Assembly: GCA_913009765.1 (NCBI GenBank)
Contig: CAJVYT010000266.1
Coordinates: forward strand, 1 to 6,306
Origin: an uncultured candidate division Zixibacteria bacterium
Lineage (GTDB): Bacteria; Zixibacteria; MSB-5A5; GN15; FEB-12
Direction: 5' to 3'
DNA length: 6,306 nt
Below are positions 6,191-6,306 of this stretch, piece by piece. The position numbers and the translations under genes are program-made. The first letter of the stretch is position 1. The number at the start of each line of letters is the position of its first letter. The notes beneath the pieces are model-generated. The model saw only the letters and a program-made list of their open reading frames with translations, was not told the DNA's origin and searched no databases.

Positions 6191-6204
6191 TGGGTGCTGG
6201 CTTT

Positions 6205-6306
6205 TTATATTACCACAAATTCTCTAAAGTTTTTCCTGTCAATAACTTTACTTTCAGCGTTATATGCTTCAATAAATGTCTTAGGTAATTTTATTTTTCT
6301 TCTATT
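6205..6306 (-). CDS. Integron cassette gene, C-terminal 33 residues only, function unknown
   Basis: The minus frame enters from the right edge and ends with TAA at 6205-6207. It gives 33 residues ending in EAYNAESKVIDRKNFREFVVI, basic at its start and hydrophobic at the very end. I do not recognise a family. Its reality is supported by position: the stop codon is 9 nt ahead of the attC R'' box, as in typical gene cassettes, and the frame reads away from the window edge without interruption. The intron 2 insertion lies beyond the stop codon and leaves the protein intact. The start and any promoter lie outside the window. Confidence 0.6.
   Translation of the reverse strand, partial: NRRKIKLPKTFIEAYNAESKVIDRKNFREFVVI

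Larger units (their letters stand above)
3120..6195 (-). other. Integron attC site (about 130 nt) split by two group II introns
   Basis: The site lies in three pieces: 3120-3133, 5316-5426 and 6191-6195. Joined, and read on the minus strand (cassette orientation), they give box R'' ACCCAAC (fits RYYYAAC), a 19-bp stem, a loop region of about 70 nt, and box R' GTTATAT (one mismatch to GTTRRRY). The stem arms on the plus strand are GT + 5316-5332 (GTATAAGAATAGTAGCCGA when joined) and 5403-5421 (TCGGCTATTATTTTTATAC). They pair fully, with two G.T wobbles on the plus (bottom) strand; on the minus strand these become C/A mismatches. Bottom-strand folding is what integron integrase uses. A smaller 6-bp hairpin (5362-5367 with 5376-5381) sits near the middle. 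A gene stop codon lies 9 nt before R'', as in a normal cassette. Confidence 0.78.

Noticed and set aside
3120..6306. Integron integrase or attI site
   Set aside because: No tyrosine recombinase frame or attI-like sequence is present; the integron call rests on the attC and cassette layout only.

Overview
The window looks like a metagenomic contig rather than finished sequence. Positions 1-61 are an untrimmed Illumina P7/index adapter, and both ends cut through genes. Codon use, AT-rich intergenic DNA and a secreted metzincin fused to a beta-helix suggest a member of the Bacteroidota/Ignavibacteria/Chlorobi group. This is a weak inference, because nearly everything else here is mobile DNA.

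Layout. Positions 62-1410 (minus strand) hold an open frame with neither start nor stop: a zinc metalloprotease domain (HELGHGLGLQH plus an IMYP Met-turn) followed by a parallel beta-helix region. An intact IS630-family element fills 1411-2524. To its right (2527-2979, plus) is the C-terminal part of an FMN-dependent NADH-azoreductase (AzoR-like). The two flanking genes are unrelated, point away from the IS and have both lost their 5' ends. This means an IS-associated deletion or rearrangement, or an assembly join across a repeated IS.

The right half (3120-6306) is the striking part. Two unrelated group II introns sit in opposite orientation inside one integron attC site. Removing both (3134-5315 and 5427-6190) rebuilds a coherent 130-nt attC with an RYYYAAC-type box, a 19-bp hairpin stem and a GTT box. 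It lies 9 nt beyond the stop codon of a minus-strand gene that enters from the right edge, which is the layout of an integron gene cassette. Intron 1 (minus strand, same direction as the cassette) is about 2.2 kb, has an AGC-type domain V and encodes a reverse transcriptase/maturase without an HNH endonuclease. Intron 2 (plus strand, on the attC bottom strand) is a 764-nt ORF-less group IIC intron closely resembling the Oceanobacillus iheyensis ribozyme. It sits inside the conserved core box, in the position and orientation known for IIC-attC introns.

How the parts work together. The cassette gene, attC and two retroelements form one nested unit. Intron 2 carries no protein and would need a reverse transcriptase in trans. 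Intron 1 supplies its own, but of a different lineage. As it stands, 2.9 kb of intron DNA separates the two core boxes, so the attC should be unable to fold for integrase. No integron integrase, CRISPR array, tRNA or rRNA is visible.
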